Positions 23,276-35,692 of a DNA stretch of 64,000 bases are shown here, in pieces. Below the pieces are notes generated by a model. It was given only the letters and a program-made list of their open reading frames with translations. It was not told the origin of the DNA and did not search any database. Both the position numbers and the translations under genes were made by a program. Position 1 is the first letter of the stretch, and each line of letters starts with the position of its first letter. Source of the DNA: Onchidella celtica (lineage: Eukaryota > Mollusca > Gastropoda > Systellommatophora > Onchidiidae); assembly GCA_963931925.1 (NCBI GenBank), contig OZ007571.1:11903160-11967159 (forward strand), in the 5' to 3' direction.

Positions 23276-24502
23276 GCTTAGTGTGGAACCTAAATAATTT
23301 CTCGCTATGTTTTAATGGCACTCAATCTTTGGTAGCATAACGGATCTAGGTCTTGTCTCTGATAACAATTACTACATCTTCACTGTGCTGGTGAGGGAGG
23401 GAAAGCCTCACATATAAATGAACCACCCATCTTGCACCTTTGATATAGGTCATTCCATCTGTCCTAACCATACGTTCTTTTCGCCAGCCGACGTCATTAT
23501 CTGCTTTCCAGCCTGCCCTTTAAATCGTCCTCAGAGTTTGTGTGTGGTAACGGGAGTCGTGATTAATCTACCTTAGGGTACTGGCCTGTGTCGTGCTCAC
23601 AGTTGTACAGGCGATATTATAAGTTCCTTGTACTGCTGCAAACTTTCGGCCCAGATGACTAAGGCGTGATGTGTGGGAATTGTCTCCAACTAATTGTAAC
23701 CTGCTGGAGAAATGTAAAACTTTTTTCATGCCAGCAATGTTGACGCGTTCGTGGGTCGAAACGAAATACATGCCACAAATAGAATTATTAACCCAAGATT
23801 GTTGGTGGTGGTTTCTCATCTCTGCTGCCAATGTCATATAATTATGTATTGCACCGACAGTTTGGGGGACAAATGTAGGCCGAACACTTAGAAATAGCGA
23901 GGTGGGTTCTCAGGTATGGATACTGGAATACACTATTTAAACTGTAATGTTTTCGCAGATCGTTTTACTTGTCAACATTTAAGCATGTGCAAAACACCAG
24001 AAACTCAAAACTATGTGAAAACAGCTTAATATTATTTCAGTAAATACATTTTTACGATAGGCGACACGATAATCCAGGGTGTCCGGAAGGCAAAACAGTG
24101 ACATGTTTTGTCTCCTGTCAAAAAAAAAATGTATATAAAACGCATTCAGTAATATCAACAGTGATCCACACATGGAAATAGCATAGTGCGGCTCTAGACC
24201 TACCGCAGCGACTGCCGCTTGACGAGATGAAGCAAAATATTTATGAAGATGACTATCGGCACTGACAAATCCTTATCATTTCTTTCTTTGTTTCCTTATC
24301 CGTCCGTTTTTCTCTGTCTGTCTGTCTGTCTTCTTCCTATTTTTGTTGTTATTGTTGTTGTTGATGTTGTTTATTAATGCATCTGTTTATTTTTTTCCAG
24401 TATAATTGTTATGGTCGCGTAGTGAATGTTTTGATGAAACAGATGTCCTGCAGTTCGTGAATTTATCATCATGTCCCCGTCGCAGTGCGGGATGTACCAT
24501 TA

Positions 24503-24697
24503 GGGTAGCCACACAAAGGCCACCGAATTCGGTCACCGAGCCACTAGGCGCTGTAGGTGAGAAGAATTGCACTATATAATTTCAACAACTGCACATAGAG
24601 CCCACCTAGATTCGGTCCGTTTATATAGTGCAATTCTTCTCACCTAAAGCGCCTAGTGGCTCGGTGACCGAAATCGGTGGCTTTTGTGTGGCTACCC
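24503..24697. mobile_element. Palindromic MITE with TTA target duplication (PIF/Harbinger-like)
   Basis: Two arms of 76 bp (24503-24578 and 24622-24697) are inverted repeats of each other with only a few mismatches, around a loop of 43 bp. Termini read GGGTAGCCAC and GTGGCTACCC. The element is flanked by TTA on both sides (24500-24502 and 24698-24700). A 3-bp TWA duplication with G-rich termini is the pattern of PIF/Harbinger elements. There is no coding capacity, so it would need a transposase supplied in trans. The family assignment is an inference. Confidence 0.85.
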
Positions 24698-25555
24698 TTA
24701 GACTAGATAGGCTGAAGCCTAAGGCCTCATAATCAAGCGGGGGCCTCGCCACCTGGGGCCAAGCTGCAAATTATTTTGTGACGCGCGTAGCCTTATCTTA
24801 CGTAATTACGATGTTACAGTGTACTGTAGTTTCTGATCAAATCTTTTGTAATTGTCCTAGCTTTTGTCCTTTCGAGAAGGAATTGCGAAATGCGGAATTT
24901 TAAACACCTATCATCAACATTGGCGTTACTCGAATTATTTAAAACACTTCCATCATCCTTTAGGAGTGAAAGCGGGAGATTGAGAGGGTGGGGGGGGGGG
25001 GTGTTGCCTCACAGCTAGAATAGCTTAAGGCCTCTCTCTTCATCTAAACCCGCCCCTGCTCTGTTGAGATGGCAATTGTTCCGACATCGATGCTCGTGCC
25101 GTCAGTCATGGAATCATACTCTCAGGCCAAACACATTATCAACTCTGGGTAGCGCCCTGTACCATTTTTATCGTAAATCTAATGCTTACTTCTGCTATCC
25201 CTAGTTTTGATTTGAACCCTGAAAACAAAAACCAAAAATACATGTATATCTTAGAATGAAGCACCGGTGTTTATAGGGCTACCATTTTGACGGAGAAATG
25301 AAGGCCGATGTGCGACCTGCAGGAAATAATAATGACTAATAAATCGTTCGGTTTTTTTTTTTCGAACCTGGCCGTTATATCACTCAGTAAATAATATCTC
25401 GTCACAGCCAGGATCGGACAACCCCCATCACCCACCCCCCCCCCCCCAAACCCCCAAATTCAACCCTGGGCAAGTTATCCAGTGACTGGCTCCACAGTGA
25501 CCTCTGGTACACGAGCATTAATGTACGGACACGGAAGTCGTGTGAATGGATGAGT

Positions 25556-26170
25556 GGGTGATTAAGGGAAAAAACGAAAGAAAGAAAGCCAGAGTGAAAT
25601 TAGAGCTGATGTGAAGGGTGAGATAAATGTTGTCAGCGATTGAATGAAAGAATGGATGGAGAGAGAGAGAGAAACAGGCATACAGACAGAGAGAAATAGA
25701 GAGATAAAGAAATAGAAAGAGAGAACAGACAGAAAAGGAGAGGCAAAAAGAGAGAAAGAGGAAAAAGAAATAGAGAGAGAGAGAGAGAGAGAAAGAAACA
25801 ACAACATAGGGGTGAGAAAAAGAGAGAGCAAGAGAGCGAGAAAGACAGATAGAGAGAGAGAGAGTGAGAGAGGAGAGAGAGAGAGAGAGAGACAGAGACA
25901 GACAGAAAGAAGAAAGAAGCGGATTAATTTTTGCCAGGGCACTATAAATGACTACTGGAGGGATTATAAAGTCATTGAGAGAACATTTTGTCAGGGAGGG
26001 TGAAAACTTTATTGCTGAGAGATTTATGAACTGTTAGAGGAAGTGAGAGGGGAGGGGAGGGGACAAAAAATATCGTCCATCAGCAGAGGTTTGTAGCCTA
26101 ATTGATAGATCAGGGAGAGGGAGAGAGTGGGTGAGTCAGTCCGTGTGTTTGTCAGTGAGGCAGAAAGAGT

Positions 26171-26230
<60 letters not shown>

Positions 26231-26706
26231 GAGAGATTTCTAGAGACTGGGAGAGAGAAAAGACAGACAAACAGGTTGATAGGCACAAACTGAGAGATAT
26301 AATAAAGAGAGACAGTCTCTCTTACACACACACAGAAAGACACACAGACAGGGACAGGGAGAGAGAGATAGAGGGATAAAGAAAGGAGATTGAAGAAAAA
26401 ATTAAAAGAGGAGATGAGGAAATCATAACAATAACGAATAATGAGACCTTTGGATGGACCGGGGATTGACAGATGGAAGGAAGGAAGGGAGGACAAAGGA
26501 AAAACAGAAGAGAGGGAGAGAGAGAGAAAAAGCTAATGACGAAGACAATGGACCGGAAAGAGAGGGAATGAACAATTTCAAGAACTAATGAAATGTTACA
26601 ATGGTAAAAGACAAGAATGTCATGAACGTGGGATGAATGAACGAAAAGACAATGGGATGTGAGAGGGACAAAAGAAATAGATCTTAAAATGGTCAAAAAG
26701 GAAAGA

Positions 26707-26758
<52 letters not shown>

Positions 26759-27190
26759 AGGGCAAGAAGAGAAAGAGAAGAAGAAGAAGAGAGAAAGGAC
26801 AAAGATGATGAAAGTAAAAGTTTCTTTGACCCATAGATAAACAGAGTCAAATACGTGGATCTACCAGCACTAAACATGGAGTCAAACACACTGGAAATGT
26901 AGAGGAATGAAGACTGAGCAAAAGATTGTTTAGAGAGAGACAGAAAGGCATAGGTATACAGGGTGAACGGGGGTAAACGGCAGAGAACGAAACAGAGAAA
27001 GACAGATGGAAATAGAGGAAGACAGGCTGAGATACAGAAAGTCAGACCGAAAGGAAGATGATTATAAAAACAGACAGTGGGAATAAGCATGCGATATATA
27101 CAGAGAATATCATAAAGGGAACGGCATTAACACGTAGGCTTAGGGAAGAGAAATACAGAATAGAAAGAAAAAAAAAATAATGTTAAGGAA
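25556..27190. repeat. Polypurine, GA-rich block of 1.6 kb
   Basis: The + strand is overwhelmingly A and G, with pure (GA)n runs near 25658-25672, 25772-25793, 25850-25893, 26175-26236 and 26710-26753. The minus strand therefore gives long Leu/Ser/Phe-rich open frames, which are composition artefacts. Confidence 0.9.
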
Positions 27191-27640
27191 AGAGAATGAC
27201 AGCTGTCGTCGCAAATTGATCCTGGGAATAATGAGAGATGAAGGAAAGAAGAAAGAAAACTCCATCAATCCATATTGAAAGGGTCAGTCTGAGCTGTTAC
27301 AAAACGGAGTCCGACTTTGGACAGAGCCGGCCGTCTCTTCTAGTCATGCTTCATACTTCCATTTGGAATAGCTCAAGTGTTAGAGATTGGAAAGAAATAG
27401 CGCTGGGATTTTTTAAGACTCTTTTTTAAGCTTTTTATTTCCCAGTAGCCGCTGGTGACGACATAGGGGCTGTGGGTTTATCGGTTAAAAAAATTCCCCC
27501 CCCCCACCTCCTTTTACTCCATTTTTTTTAGACTTTGGCACTTGGCTCGAAGTTCCAGTCCGTCTCTTCCTGCTCCCTACTTAAAGCTCAAAGACGCCCG
27601 ATGTGAACTCAGCACTTTACAGAACCTTTGAATTTATACA

Positions 27641-27888
27641 CAGTCGGACCCGAGACACCGAATACCGAGACGGTTCAATTCGCCATATTCCGTCCTATGA
27701 CTTGCGCGCGTATCATCCATGTCAACAATTGCAACAATTCGCACCACATCCCTTCATAATTCAACGAAAAAGAGAACCACAGAACTCTGTGAGTAGTACT
27801 CACCGTGTTTATACGCGCGAAAGTTGTGGATATGTAGTGAAAAAGAAGGAATGGCCCGTTTCGGTATTCTGTGTCTCGGGTTGGACGT
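27641..27888. mobile_element. Short transposon-like element with 25-bp inverted termini
   Basis: The sequence ACCCGAGACACCGAATACCG at 27648-27667, continuing AGACGG, is matched in inverted orientation at 27857-27882 with about three mismatches. TA dinucleotides flank both ends (27636-27638 region and 27890-27892), which would suit a Tc1/mariner or pogo-type element, but the exact ends are uncertain. Its right end lies immediately beside the element that starts at 27903. Confidence 0.6.
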
Positions 27889-27902
27889 CTAATGTTTAAT
27901 AA

Positions 27903-28349
27903 GAAGAAGCGCATGTCCGTACAACGCACACAATTCGATGAGGTAGGACACACACCGGAATACTATATTACTGACCTTGTTAATTTGCATAGTTTTTAAA
28001 AATATGAATTGGCTTAGAAGCAAAACAATCCGACTTCTGCTCGGAGATTGCTTGTTCTGCGCTAATGATACACTTGAGTGTACGTCGATCACAAATGGCT
28101 ACCCCAACCCCTTTTCGCCTGATTAGTCAATCTGACTACCGCCCATTGATACAAACTGACTAGACCCTCAAGCCCCCAGGTCCATCTGACTACCATTTTG
28201 TCACTAATGTGTTGTCACTGTAAATTCGTGAACACCAGCCATACCAAGTTTTGTTTCAGCAAACCTTCACCAGTCGCACTTTTTAGTAAACATGTTGTAC
28301 GGATGCACTGTCCATATCCATACAACGTGTTGTACGGATACACACTTCC
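27903..28349 (+). mobile_element. 447-bp MITE with TTAATAA flanks
   Basis: Ends carry an inverted repeat of about 20 bp (AAGCGCATGTCCGTACAAC at the left; the complement of AAGTGTGTATCCGTACAAC at the right). Direct repeats TTAATAA flank it (27896-27902 and 28350-28356). A second copy in inverse orientation lies at 18857-19296. No ORF of interest. Confidence 0.8.
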
Positions 28350-28942
28350 TTAATAATGTTATTTTATTTTATGACGTATGAACTAGAAGAATACTCGAGT
28401 AAAAAACTTGTTTGGTTGGTATTTCTATTCATGTGTTCCATAAAGATCTCCTGTAGTCCTAAAAGTTTCATTGTTTTTTAGGGAATACAGTTCGTTCAGT
28501 TTCTACACCCCAATATGACGCCATGCAAAGATCTTCCTATTTCACCCAGAAGACGATCTATCCCATCACTGAGTGTCACTTGGCCGTATTTGTATTGACT
28601 CAAACTTTGGTTATTTGACGAAGAAATTAATTCGTACTTTTGGTTGGGGATGGGAATACCGATTGCTATTTACCATCACCCCAGGGGCTGGGGGAAGAAG
28701 AAAAAGTGGGTCTGTCATGTAGAAACCCACCCTGTCGGGGGTTTGGCTATTCCAGCACTTTCTCTGTTCCATCATGCTCCGTCAGTGGGTACCAAAGGGT
28801 ATAACAGACGTAAGCTTGGAGGAGACAGAGCACTAACATAGTGATTGAGAGAAAATGTGAGGCGAATTAGAGTTGTAGTGCCTAGTTAGTGCTCAGAAAA
28901 GCGAAGCGGGGGTGGACGGAAAAAGAAAGACAAGTGATCAAG

Positions 28943-29021
28943 ATGGGGATCGAACCCACGACCTCTGTGGATAACTCTCTCTCTATCTCCTAGTCCTGTG
29001 GACCGTTTGGGACGCCACAGG
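28943..29021 (-). mobile_element. tRNA-derived SINE head
   Basis: On the minus strand a tRNA-like A-box region (GTGGCGTCCCAAACGGTCCA) is followed by a B box GGGTTCGATCCCC, the classic pol III promoter pair. A GA-rich insertion replaces a proper anticodon arm, so this is a SINE or tRNA pseudogene and not a functional tRNA. Confidence 0.65.
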
Positions 29022-29425
29022 TGATCTGGCAACCAGCATCCTCCAATCCTTCCGGTTTTCTGACCTCCTGATTGTATCGCTCAACCTCAATCCCGTCCAT
29101 TCTGTGTATAAGTGCATAACTAATGCATTCCTAATACATAGAATTTATTGTTGAGCCAGTACATCCTTCATTCTTCAGCTCAGTGCAAAAAGTGATATCT
29201 TCTTGTTTGTGGCAATGGACATAGTCACCTCTTGCACTGAACCGACGCATTTCACATTGTTATATTTCACTTAAAATTAGAAACAAAGCATTTCTTTAGC
29301 ATTTCAATGTTTCATTCCACTACATGCATCTCACATCGTGAAGTTTTGGATTGCAGAATGTGAGGAACAGCATCGTGCATGTTTTGACAATTTCACTCAT
29401 GTTTTTAATAAATTTATTGAATGCT

Positions 29426-29741
29426 GTTGTTAAAAGTACTTATGTACCCCAAGGGTTTTGCGCTAGGTCCGTGTACGACTAAGTACTGTCCCTAACCCAG
29501 TCCTTATCCTCACCACTAAATCTTATCGAATCTCTAGCTCTGCCACCTACCCTTTCAGCCCCCCTCACCCCCCCCCCAAAAGAACAGGGAGAAAACAAGA
29601 AGAACATCTGAAAGAATAATTAATCAGAATTAATTACGGCTGCTCTTAGGGGTATTTCGGGAAGAGCTCTCTAGCTAACTCTGGAGTCACAAAAGGCTTT
29701 AAAATACGTTCCCCTAGCGCAAAAAACATACTCGTAACAAC
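29426..29741 (+). mobile_element. 316-bp MITE, copy A
   Basis: Imperfect terminal inverted repeats: GTTGTTA followed by AGTA and TTTTGCGCTAGG at the left, and their complement (CCTAGCGCAAAA, TAACAAC) at the right. The internal part includes TCTTATCGAATC and a run of C. It aligns in inverted orientation with 30749-31064 over its whole length and both copies measure 316 bp. No coding capacity; the superfamily is not assigned. Confidence 0.8.
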
Positions 29742-30336
29742 ATCCTTTATTAAATGAATAAATATAAACATAACTAAAAAAAAAAAAAAAGGATGAAACT
29801 AAACACTGAACAAAAAGAACCACTCGACGTGTTGGCCACAAGTCAATCGTCCCTCTCTGGCACTGTTCTCGGGTAGCTATAATCTGTCTTCCATATTCTC
29901 CCTCTCTTTCTCTCATTTCTCTGTCTCCTCCCTTGGTATCAAATCCTCCCCCCCCCCACGCCTGTTACCTCCTTAGTTCCCCCCCCCCCCTTTTTCTGTA
30001 CTTCTAGTCTGTCCTGCCGTCCAATTGTCGCTGCCAGCTTTGTGTGAATTTCCGAGTCAGACCTAGACCAGATTTCTCTCTGACTGGACACTTTCCTGGC
30101 TAATCAGCCTTTCGTTTTCGCCCAAACATCTCACCCTACTGCCTGGTCTCAGACAATGGACAAGGGCAGACACTGGCAGAGTATTAGTTTGCACACGTCA
30201 GATAACGATACACCTAATGACATCCACTGGGAGGGAAAGAGAGAGAAAAGGATGAAGGATTAAAACTCAATATTGGATCAGTGAATCCAACCTGGCCACT
30301 TCGACTATAGACACGGCCATCTCGAACACTCAAAGG

Positions 30337-30345
30337 CTATCTATC

Positions 30346-30437
<92 letters not shown>

Positions 30438-30544
30438 CATCCATCCATCCATCCATCCATCCATCCATCCATCCATCCATCCATCCATCTATCTATCTAT
30501 CTATCTAACCGTCTGCCTGTCTGTCTGTCTGGCTATCTATCTAT
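30337..30544. repeat. Compound microsatellite (CTAT)n(CATC)n
   Basis: CTAT units, then about 15 CATC units, then CTAT again, a short GTCT run and CTAT. It lies in the spacer between the two inverted MITE copies. Confidence 0.97.
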
Positions 30545-30748
30545 GTTAGCCATCATGCCTATTTCTTCAGCTATTTATTTTAGCATCCAACCACCCCCCC
30601 CCCCAATTTCCCCACTATTAGAACAGCATGTCTCACTCATTGCCATGTCCAGAAACCTCCACATCAACCCGCACTGGATCGGCTTTTTCCTGCAGTAGGG
30701 TCTGTTTACTCCTTTCTTGCAGTGGGCCAGATCATTCCTTCTAGAATA

Positions 30749-31064
30749 TTGTTACAAGTACGTACGTCACCCAAGTTTGTTAGGTTTTGTTTTTTTTTAG
30801 CTGGGGGTACGTATTTTAATGCCTTTTGTGACTCCAGAGCTAAAGAACTCCTCTCGAAATACTCTTAACAACAGCCTTAGTTAATTATTCTTTCAGTGTT
30901 TCTTTTTGTATTTTTTTTTTTTTTTTGGTTGAAAGGGTAGGGGGCAGGGTTGGGGATTCGATAAGATTTAGGGTTGAGAATAAGGACGGTATTAGGGATA
31001 GAGATATGTACACTTACACACCTCTAGCGCAAAACGCTTGGAAGGTTACAGACTTTAAAACAAC
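30749..31064 (-). mobile_element. 316-bp MITE, copy B (inverted)
   Basis: Reverse-complement partner of 29426-29741. Shared strings include CTCCAGAG/CTCTGGAG, GTCACAAAAGGC, TCTTATCGAATC and TTTTGCGCTAG. The two copies have clearly diverged, mainly in the poly-T/poly-A parts. Confidence 0.8.
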
Positions 31065-32637
31065 AGCCTTTTTTTTCTAGATGTTATTTGCGGCGCCCTG
31101 AGAGGGTGCGCAATTGCGAACAAATTGAATGCAAAGTTGAATGGACGACCACGAGATGGCATAATTATCTGATCAAGCAAGAACGTTCGCTATGTACACC
31201 AAGCAGCACTTTGGAGCCGGGTTATTCGTATGAACCTGGGTCGTTGCTTAGTTACGTTATGGAAAGTTCAAAATGAGGCGCGGCGAATGTACGAAACAAA
31301 TTTGTTCCCACCCAGACCACCCAACTGGTAACAGCACAAACGTGTGAATAATGACAAAACTAAATGAACCCGTGGAACTGGAAACATGATAATGATGTCT
31401 TCATTAAATAATCTTAGCATTATGATATTGTCATTATCAAAACTGAATTAAATATAGAACATATTACAATGCAATATAAATATCAAAGAATTAAATTATT
31501 GCAATATTCAGTTATTATTGATATGATGAATAAATATGAGATATAATAATATCATACAAATACAAGCTAATCAATATTGCTGGCAGTTATTTTATTACTG
31601 CATTGTTACTGGTCTTGGTATGAAGGGAAAAAAAAACAAAAAACTAAGAAAACAGATTCTAACTTCAGGTCACCAGGTGCTACATGCCAACGTTCAAGTA
31701 TTCTCTCAAGTTATAGGAAAAGTCCGGAAAGTCGAAAAGGGAATTTCACCAGAGATGCCAAAACAAAAAACAATAACAACAAAAAAGCAACAACAGGAAC
31801 AACAAAACAAAATTGTTTTGTCCCGTTTTCTCTGTTCAATTTCTATTTTGTGATGTCTAAAGGAAACTATAACCTACAAAATTATAACCCACATAATCAG
31901 ATGGAGTTGAATTATTCCATTCTATAAAATAGTGTTAAAAAGACGAAGTGAATCTGAGGTAGCCTTTTCCCGAAATTCGGCAACATAGACAAGTAATCCT
32001 TACAACAAATGGGTGTGGCATTTCCGTTCAGAAAATGTATGTAAACATTCCGCCACCCTTCAGGTAAGTCAAGTCTGGTAAAACACGATATGATATCAGA
32101 AAAGTACGAGTGCCCTTTATCTCCTGTCAGTCAGTTTCCCTCGTGTGGGTCTCAGTGGGAGTATTGCCGAACAGTGTAATGGCGTGTAACTCATGACGTG
32201 AACTTTTGCTCTTCTCTGAGGGTGGGACAAGTTGAAAAGTCGGGGAGGGGGTGGGGTGGGGGAGGGAGGGTAGAGTGTGCTTAGGCATAGGGCAAGTGGA
32301 TGGTGGACGTTTCTGGTGGGGTCTCCAGTTCTATCGTTCCGTTGTATTCCGTCTGTCGTCTTGCTTTTTTCCTAACACAATGTGACCGTTCTATTGGCGG
32401 CGTGATTCCTCCAAACTCAGTCTTAAACTGGGTTCTCATGTATACCGAAACGCAAACGGAAACGTCAAAGAGCCTTCAAGTAGTGAAATTGAAAGAATAT
32501 TTCCGTATGCCGTTTACGTGCACATGGAAACACTCTTTCTTTTTATTATATGAGGGATTTTTTTGCCGTTGCTCTTTCCGTATACAGGAGAACCCAGCTT
32601 TAGGCAAACCGAGGAGAGCGGCTGGCTTGTATTAGAG

Positions 32638-32977
32638 CTGTAGTTCTCAACCCAGGGCATGTTGTTGTTTTTTTTTGGAGGGGAGGCGGGGGGGGGGGGG
32701 GTGCGATGATCGCGGAAGGTGTATTTCGATCTAGGCCATCAAATACCGTACACAACACGGTTTATGAATTACTGTTATTTTTCTCATTCCACATTTCCAG
32801 ACTGCACATCTTGTAAATTCTTCTGCTGTTCAAGTCAATCATCGCTGCTTAATTCCATTGACCGGCGTTTCTCCGTCAGTGTTGCTAAAGCTGTGGAATC
32901 AAATCTGAAAAGTTGGCAGTAAAATTCAGTCCTGAGAAATGAATGCAGTGGACTGAGGGTGTTCTTGAGAACCATTG
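32638..32977. mobile_element. hAT-like non-autonomous element
   Basis: Left end ctgtagttctcaa and right end ttgagaaccattg are imperfect inverted repeats close to the hAT terminus CAGTGGTTCTCAA. Candidate 8-bp flanks (TATTAGAG and TATTTGCA) match at only five positions, so this is an old copy. A G-homopolymer lies inside it (32683-32701). Confidence 0.55.
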
Positions 32978-33285
32978 TATTTGCAAGAACTCATTGAATC
33001 TTGTAGGTTCGAGTATTGCTGGATAAAAATTATCCTAATTAGTTTCATGGATCAGTCCATACCATTTTATGTCAATTTATGTTTGCTAAATCTGTAGAAT
33101 GAAATCCGGATAGCTGGCGGAGAAATGAAGTCCTGAGATAGGAATGTAGGGGGGACTCGGGTCATTTTTAAAGGTTAAGAAACACCTTTTTACAAGAACT
33201 TGTTGAATCTTGTAAAGCTGGGTAGTGCTGGATAAGAATCCATATTAGTTTCGTGCATCTGTCTCTACCATTTCATGTCAAGAAT
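32880..33285 (+). repeat. Tandem duplication, two units of about 203 bp
   Basis: The segment starting gttgctaaagctgtggaatc (32880) and running through caagaactcattgaatcttg to ccattttatgtcaa is repeated from 33083 with moderate divergence (gctaaatctgtagaatg, then caagaacttgttgaatcttg, then ccatttcatgtcaa). The first unit includes the right end of the hAT-like element. Confidence 0.8.
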
Positions 33286-34180
33286 TTTTATTCCCCTGGC
33301 TTAAGTCAGAGCTCTATCATAAAATGATCATATCGCTCGGATCAGCTTTGCCAATAACCGGGATGAAAATGCCACCCAGAATCTGAATTATGCCCGTCTT
33401 ATATTACTTTACTGGGAAACTCGGCTAGAGGCAAAAAAAATTGTCTGTATTGGTAATGTTTACTTTTAGGAAACAAAATAAACACTGTTCACGCCAGTTA
33501 GAAGAGGAAAACAGCCGCACCCACGTGTTTTTATTCGGTTTCATTTACTTCTCCTAGTTTTTATTGTTATTATTATCATAATTATTACATTACTCTATTA
33601 TTTTTGTCAAACATGCAGACATTTCATGGCAATTTTCTTTAATATGATTGGCTGAAAATATGGGGAATGCAAGTTTTGATGGGATCAAAATGGTGGTTAT
33701 CCAGGAAAAAACATATTCAAACCGCCAGTTTTACCAACTAATGAGTTAACTCTTACCGGACAATTTCATCATTTCTCTGCATATTGATGTTATCAAAAGC
33801 TGGCGCCTGCAGAATGAACGAATAATCTGCAAACCTCAAAATTCAACTTATTCTGGAATAATGATTTAAGATTTAACAAGACAACTGATTTTGTTTGTTC
33901 TAGAAAATTTGTCCTGAGCAAAATGATTTTTATCTAAAATTCAAAATTTCTTAGTGCTATATTAATTATGATCTTTTTGATTACTCCAAGGATTTGTCTG
34001 TTTATAAAAACAATAATAATTGTTTTGTTGGGGTTGCAATGAACTAAAAATGCAGATGATTGTTTTTGCCCTCTGCAATTCGCCTGAATAAGACAATATA
34101 ACTAGATAATAATGTGCCATATTTCACCCAGGTTCGATGCCATGTTACTTCATAATTATAATAAGTCTGTTACTGAGTTA

Positions 34181-34692
34181 TGTTTATATAAAGATGCGTT
34201 AGATGTGTATACATAAAGACGCGTTAGCTGTGTATACATAATGATGCATTAGATGTGTATACATAAAGATGCGTTAGATGTGTATACATAATGATGCGTT
34301 AGGTGTGTACACATAATGATGCGTTAGATGTGTATACATAATGGTGCGTTAGATGTGTGTACATAATGATGCGTTGGATGTGTGTACATAATGATGCGTT
34401 AGATGTGTATACATAAAGATGCATTAGATGTGTATACATAATGATGCGTTAGATGTGTATACATAATGATGCGTTAGATGTGTATACATATTGATGCGTT
34501 AGATGTGTATACATAATGATGCGTTAGATGTGTATACATATTGATGCGTTAGATGTGAATACACAACGATGTGTTAGATGTGTATACATAATGATACGTT
34601 AGATGTGTATACATAATGATGTGTTAGATGTGTATACATATTGATGCGTTAGATGTGTGTACATAATGATGCCTTAGATGTGTATACATAAT
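34181..34692 (+). repeat. 25-bp tandem array, about 20 copies
   Basis: Unit gatgcgttagatgtgtatac plus ataat repeats about 20 times with scattered substitutions (agatgcg, tgtgtgtac variants). There are no unique spacers. Confidence 0.95.
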
Positions 34693-35536
34693 TACATTCC
34701 CTGCATGTGCTCTTAAACGCTCTATGAAAGCGAATTTCCCTCATTGGATAACAAATTGATTCTTATCTTATCTCATCTTGTAAACCTCTCTTCCTCCCCA
34801 CCCCCCCCCCCACCCCGGCTGAAACTTTTGTTTCCACTGACCAAGTTGTCATGAAAACTCTGCTATTTACTGCGTCGGTGGGTTTCCTAATGAATTCAGT
34901 GACAATCTCTACGACCAAAGCTCAGACTTGATTCACTTTAGCGTGAACCAGTCACAAGGTCCATTCCCTGCCAGCCTCCCTACGTCAATCCGACGCAGAT
35001 TATGAATGTAGGGAGAAAATAGATCTGGGAAAGTTACGAACGGCTGTCTTCGGGGAAAGAGATTGACAAGGAGTAAATGTCGATGTTTGAGGGGGCGTGA
35101 GTGACCAGCCAGAGAAGTGATTGCCCGGATCAATACCCCGTTAATCATCTTTTGAGAAAATCCTCCCATTCACGTATTTCTTAAGACCTTCCTTTTTGGT
35201 TTGATAACTAGGCAGGCCGGTTTTACCCGGTCGGTAGGGGTGTGTCTGACAATGTGTAAGTTTGACGACTCTAAATCTTAAATTCATACAACATATTTTC
35301 ACCATAGGACTCCACGGGATGAGGGGTCGGGTGTGGGGGGGGGGGGCAAGGGAAGTAGTCTTGGAGTCATTTCGAGGAGAGAATACGGCAATTTTTAATT
35401 TTTTTTTACGTTGGCATCTACGTTACCTTGGAATTAATGTCTGTTCGCTCTGAAATGTAGACAATTAATATTAACTTAATAATTAACTTTCAACTGACTC
35501 TCGGCTGATGAAAACAAGGGAATGAAGCCTGTATTG

Positions 35537-35692
35537 GGAGAGAGAAAGAAGCAGTGTAGTGTGCTGAGCGCTTCGCCGGCGCTCCATTCTGCTCTTTGGT
35601 TGACATGTTGTTTCTGTAAAGCGCATAGAGCATTTTAAATGGATATGCGCTATATAAATGCCTTCCATTATTATTATTATTATTATTAATAA
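35537..35692 (+). repeat. LINE/SINE 3' tail with (ATT)n
   Basis: About 155 bp closely similar to 42220-42376: agaagcagtgtagtgtgctg at the start, taaagcgcatagagca and atgcgctatataaatgc before an ATT run. A related tail follows the LINE fragment at 48583, so this is probably a 5'-truncated LINE or a SINE sharing its tail. Confidence 0.7.

Noticed and set aside
26152-27090. Overlapping Leu/Ser-rich minus-strand ORFs
   Set aside because: Composition artefact of the polypurine block.
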